A stretch of 64,000 bases of DNA from Cacajao melanocephalus. Lineage: Eukaryota > Chordata > Mammalia > Primates > Pitheciidae. Location: assembly GCA_963573385.1 (NCBI GenBank), contig CAUYLG010066143.1, forward strand, positions 1 to 64,000. The letters are read 5' to 3'. Within the stretch, counting starts at the first letter, position 1; the number at the start of each line of letters is the position of its first letter. This document shows, piece after piece, positions 62,541-64,000 of the stretch. The notes below the pieces were generated by a model, which was given only the letters and a program-made list of their open reading frames with translations, made no database searches and was not told the origin of the DNA. Position numbers and translations under genes: made by a program.

Positions 62541-63544
62541 GTTCCAGCAGAGTAAAATGTGTAACACCAGCTGTTAGATCTCAACCCAATTACCTTGTCC
62601 CAGCAATCCACAATGCTTCTTAAACACCAAGAAGCTGCAGGGCTGCTGGGGACAGTTGTGGAGCTTGCTAGTCCTTGACAACATCAGGAGGAGCCTGGCT
62701 GTCTTTTTCTGTTTCATTTGCCGTCTGTCCCCTGAGGCAGGTCCTATAGAGGGGACTACAAGAACTGGCTGGCTGATAGAGAGATGCCTGCCTCACCTTC
62801 TTTTTCCAACAGTGCGGATGAGAAGGCTTTTAAACATCCATCTTGTCCTACCCAGGATGCCCCAGAGAGGGAAGGGGGACATCTCAGACTGCAGGGTGAG
62901 GGCCCTAGTTTGGCTGTGGAACATTCTTGTTTCCTTGACCGTCTTAGCTCCATGAACTCAAGAGCTGAGCTGAAGATATTTCCCCAAACTGGAATGACAC
63001 TGATGACTTTGTTCATGCTTGGAGGGAGCCATTAATGTGTCTTTTACAAGCAACTCCCAACCTCTTTAGGGAATCTGTGATTATCTCTCAACTCTCTCAT
63101 CTTCTAGGGGAGTTTGGAGCCGGAGCGCAGGGGGAGCACTTGGGAGCACATGCCGGGAGTCACCTGGACTTGGCTGCTGAGCTCCGGAGTCCTCTTGCCC
63201 AGGGGTGCTCTTATCAGGCTCCTCTGCCTTTTACACCTAAGAATACAAGGAGATGAGCTAAGTCCAAGCCCACTGTGGCTCCACCAATCTATCAGCCCAA
63301 CGGGTGGCCGTGATCCTCCTGTGCAACCCTGTCACATGGTGTGAGGTCATTGAACAAAGAGCATGGAAAAGCAGGGCCTCATTTTCTGCTAATGAGTAAC
63401 ACGTGACTTGGGATAAATGTACTTGAATCACAGGAAAAGCTAATCACAGTTTTAGCAATATTTCAAAGAAACAGGGTTGATTCTGTGGATATCAACAATT
63501 TAGCAGTCAGGCCTAGAAAAAAAGGAAGAGAGAGATGCAGCGCA
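62541..63544. other. Intergenic unique sequence
   Basis: Repeat-free. Overlapping frames of 76-99 codons at 62656-63344 lack support. Confidence 0.5.
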
Positions 63545-63715
63545 CATATGAGTCAAGGGTCTTGGGCAAATTACTTAACCTCTTGGTGTCTCAGCTTTCT
63601 CTATCTTTAAAATGGGGATAATAGTATCTATCTCAGAGTTGTTGAAAGAATTGCATGAGATAAGATGTATGAAGTGCTTAGTACACTCTACATGTGTGCC
63701 TGGCACATCAAAACT
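63545..63715 (+). mobile_element. MIR SINE
   Basis: CTTGGGCAAATTACTTAACC, TCTTTAAAATGGGGATAATAG and AAGTGCTTAGTACACTCTAC in order. Confidence 0.85.
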
Positions 63716-64000
63716 CATGCGTGTTACTGCTTACTATAACTCAGGTGCAAGGAGTGAGAGTAATGATAGAAAGTCGATTCATGGTTGTCAAAAGAATGAT
63801 TGAATAAAGGTGTCAGTGGCTCAGGAACAGGGCTGTGTTCAGAATTCTCTCTTGCTATCTTGCTCTCTTGCTCTCTTTCCATTCTGAGTTTTCCTTTTGA
63901 TCTTTTTTTTTTTTTTTAATGCATTCCATCTTTGTGTTGCCTTTTCCTTGGTTCAGAGTGACAGGTAAGGAAGATCTCTAGGTTAAAAGAAGTGTCCCCA

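Noticed and set aside
62656..63344. Cluster of 73-99 codon frames
   Set aside because: Short, mutually overlapping and without a promoter, splice or family signal; chance in GC-moderate DNA.

Overview
The window is primate genomic DNA, most likely human or a close catarrhine relative. About 35 dimeric Alu copies of the J, S and Y classes are recognisable by eye, with free Alu monomers, L1, L2, MIR, MER2, MER20 and MLT1 copies. Coding sequence is sparse and split by GT-AG introns. I cannot separate human from another ape or Old World monkey by reading alone.

The only protein-coding gene I can support is the 5' part of KIAA2012, on the minus strand. Eight coding exons (low coordinate to high: exons 8 to 1) lie between 2352 and 34699. 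All have GT-AG boundaries, compatible phases and one open frame of 443 codons plus one base; the gene continues off the left edge. I recognise the family from the protein sequence. The human protein is, as I recall, about 1,180 residues, poorly characterised, and assigned to a domain of unknown function. The start codon at 34699 has an in-frame stop 33 bases upstream. About 390 bp upstream of it is a palindromic X-box (RFX site), the kind of element that drives ciliary genes, and about 1.1 kb upstream is a near-consensus CTCF site. A 3'-truncated 7SL RNA pseudogene lies between them.

Layout. 1-2351: intron 8 with an Alu and a possible ERV LTR. 2352-15732: exons 8 to 3 with short, Alu-dense introns; an Alu has integrated exactly across the exon 5 donor. 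15733-32802: the 17 kb intron 2, holding L1, MER2, MER20, MLT1, many MIRs and a U13 (SNORD13) retropseudogene inside an L1. 32803-34699: exons 2 and 1. 34700-35840: promoter region. 35841-64000: upstream intergenic DNA, mainly repeats. It includes a set of short local copies of one 400-bp locus, one of which interrupts an Alu monomer (38.4-41.5 kb), a 2.6 kb minus-strand L1 with four Alu insertions (48-51 kb), and several non-repeat blocks that may be regulatory. In human the next gene upstream of KIAA2012 is, from memory, FZD7; no FZD7 coding sequence is visible here.

No functional tRNA or rRNA gene, no CRISPR array and no second protein-coding gene was found. Most remaining open frames are antisense Alu or L1 sequence, or shadows of KIAA2012 exons.
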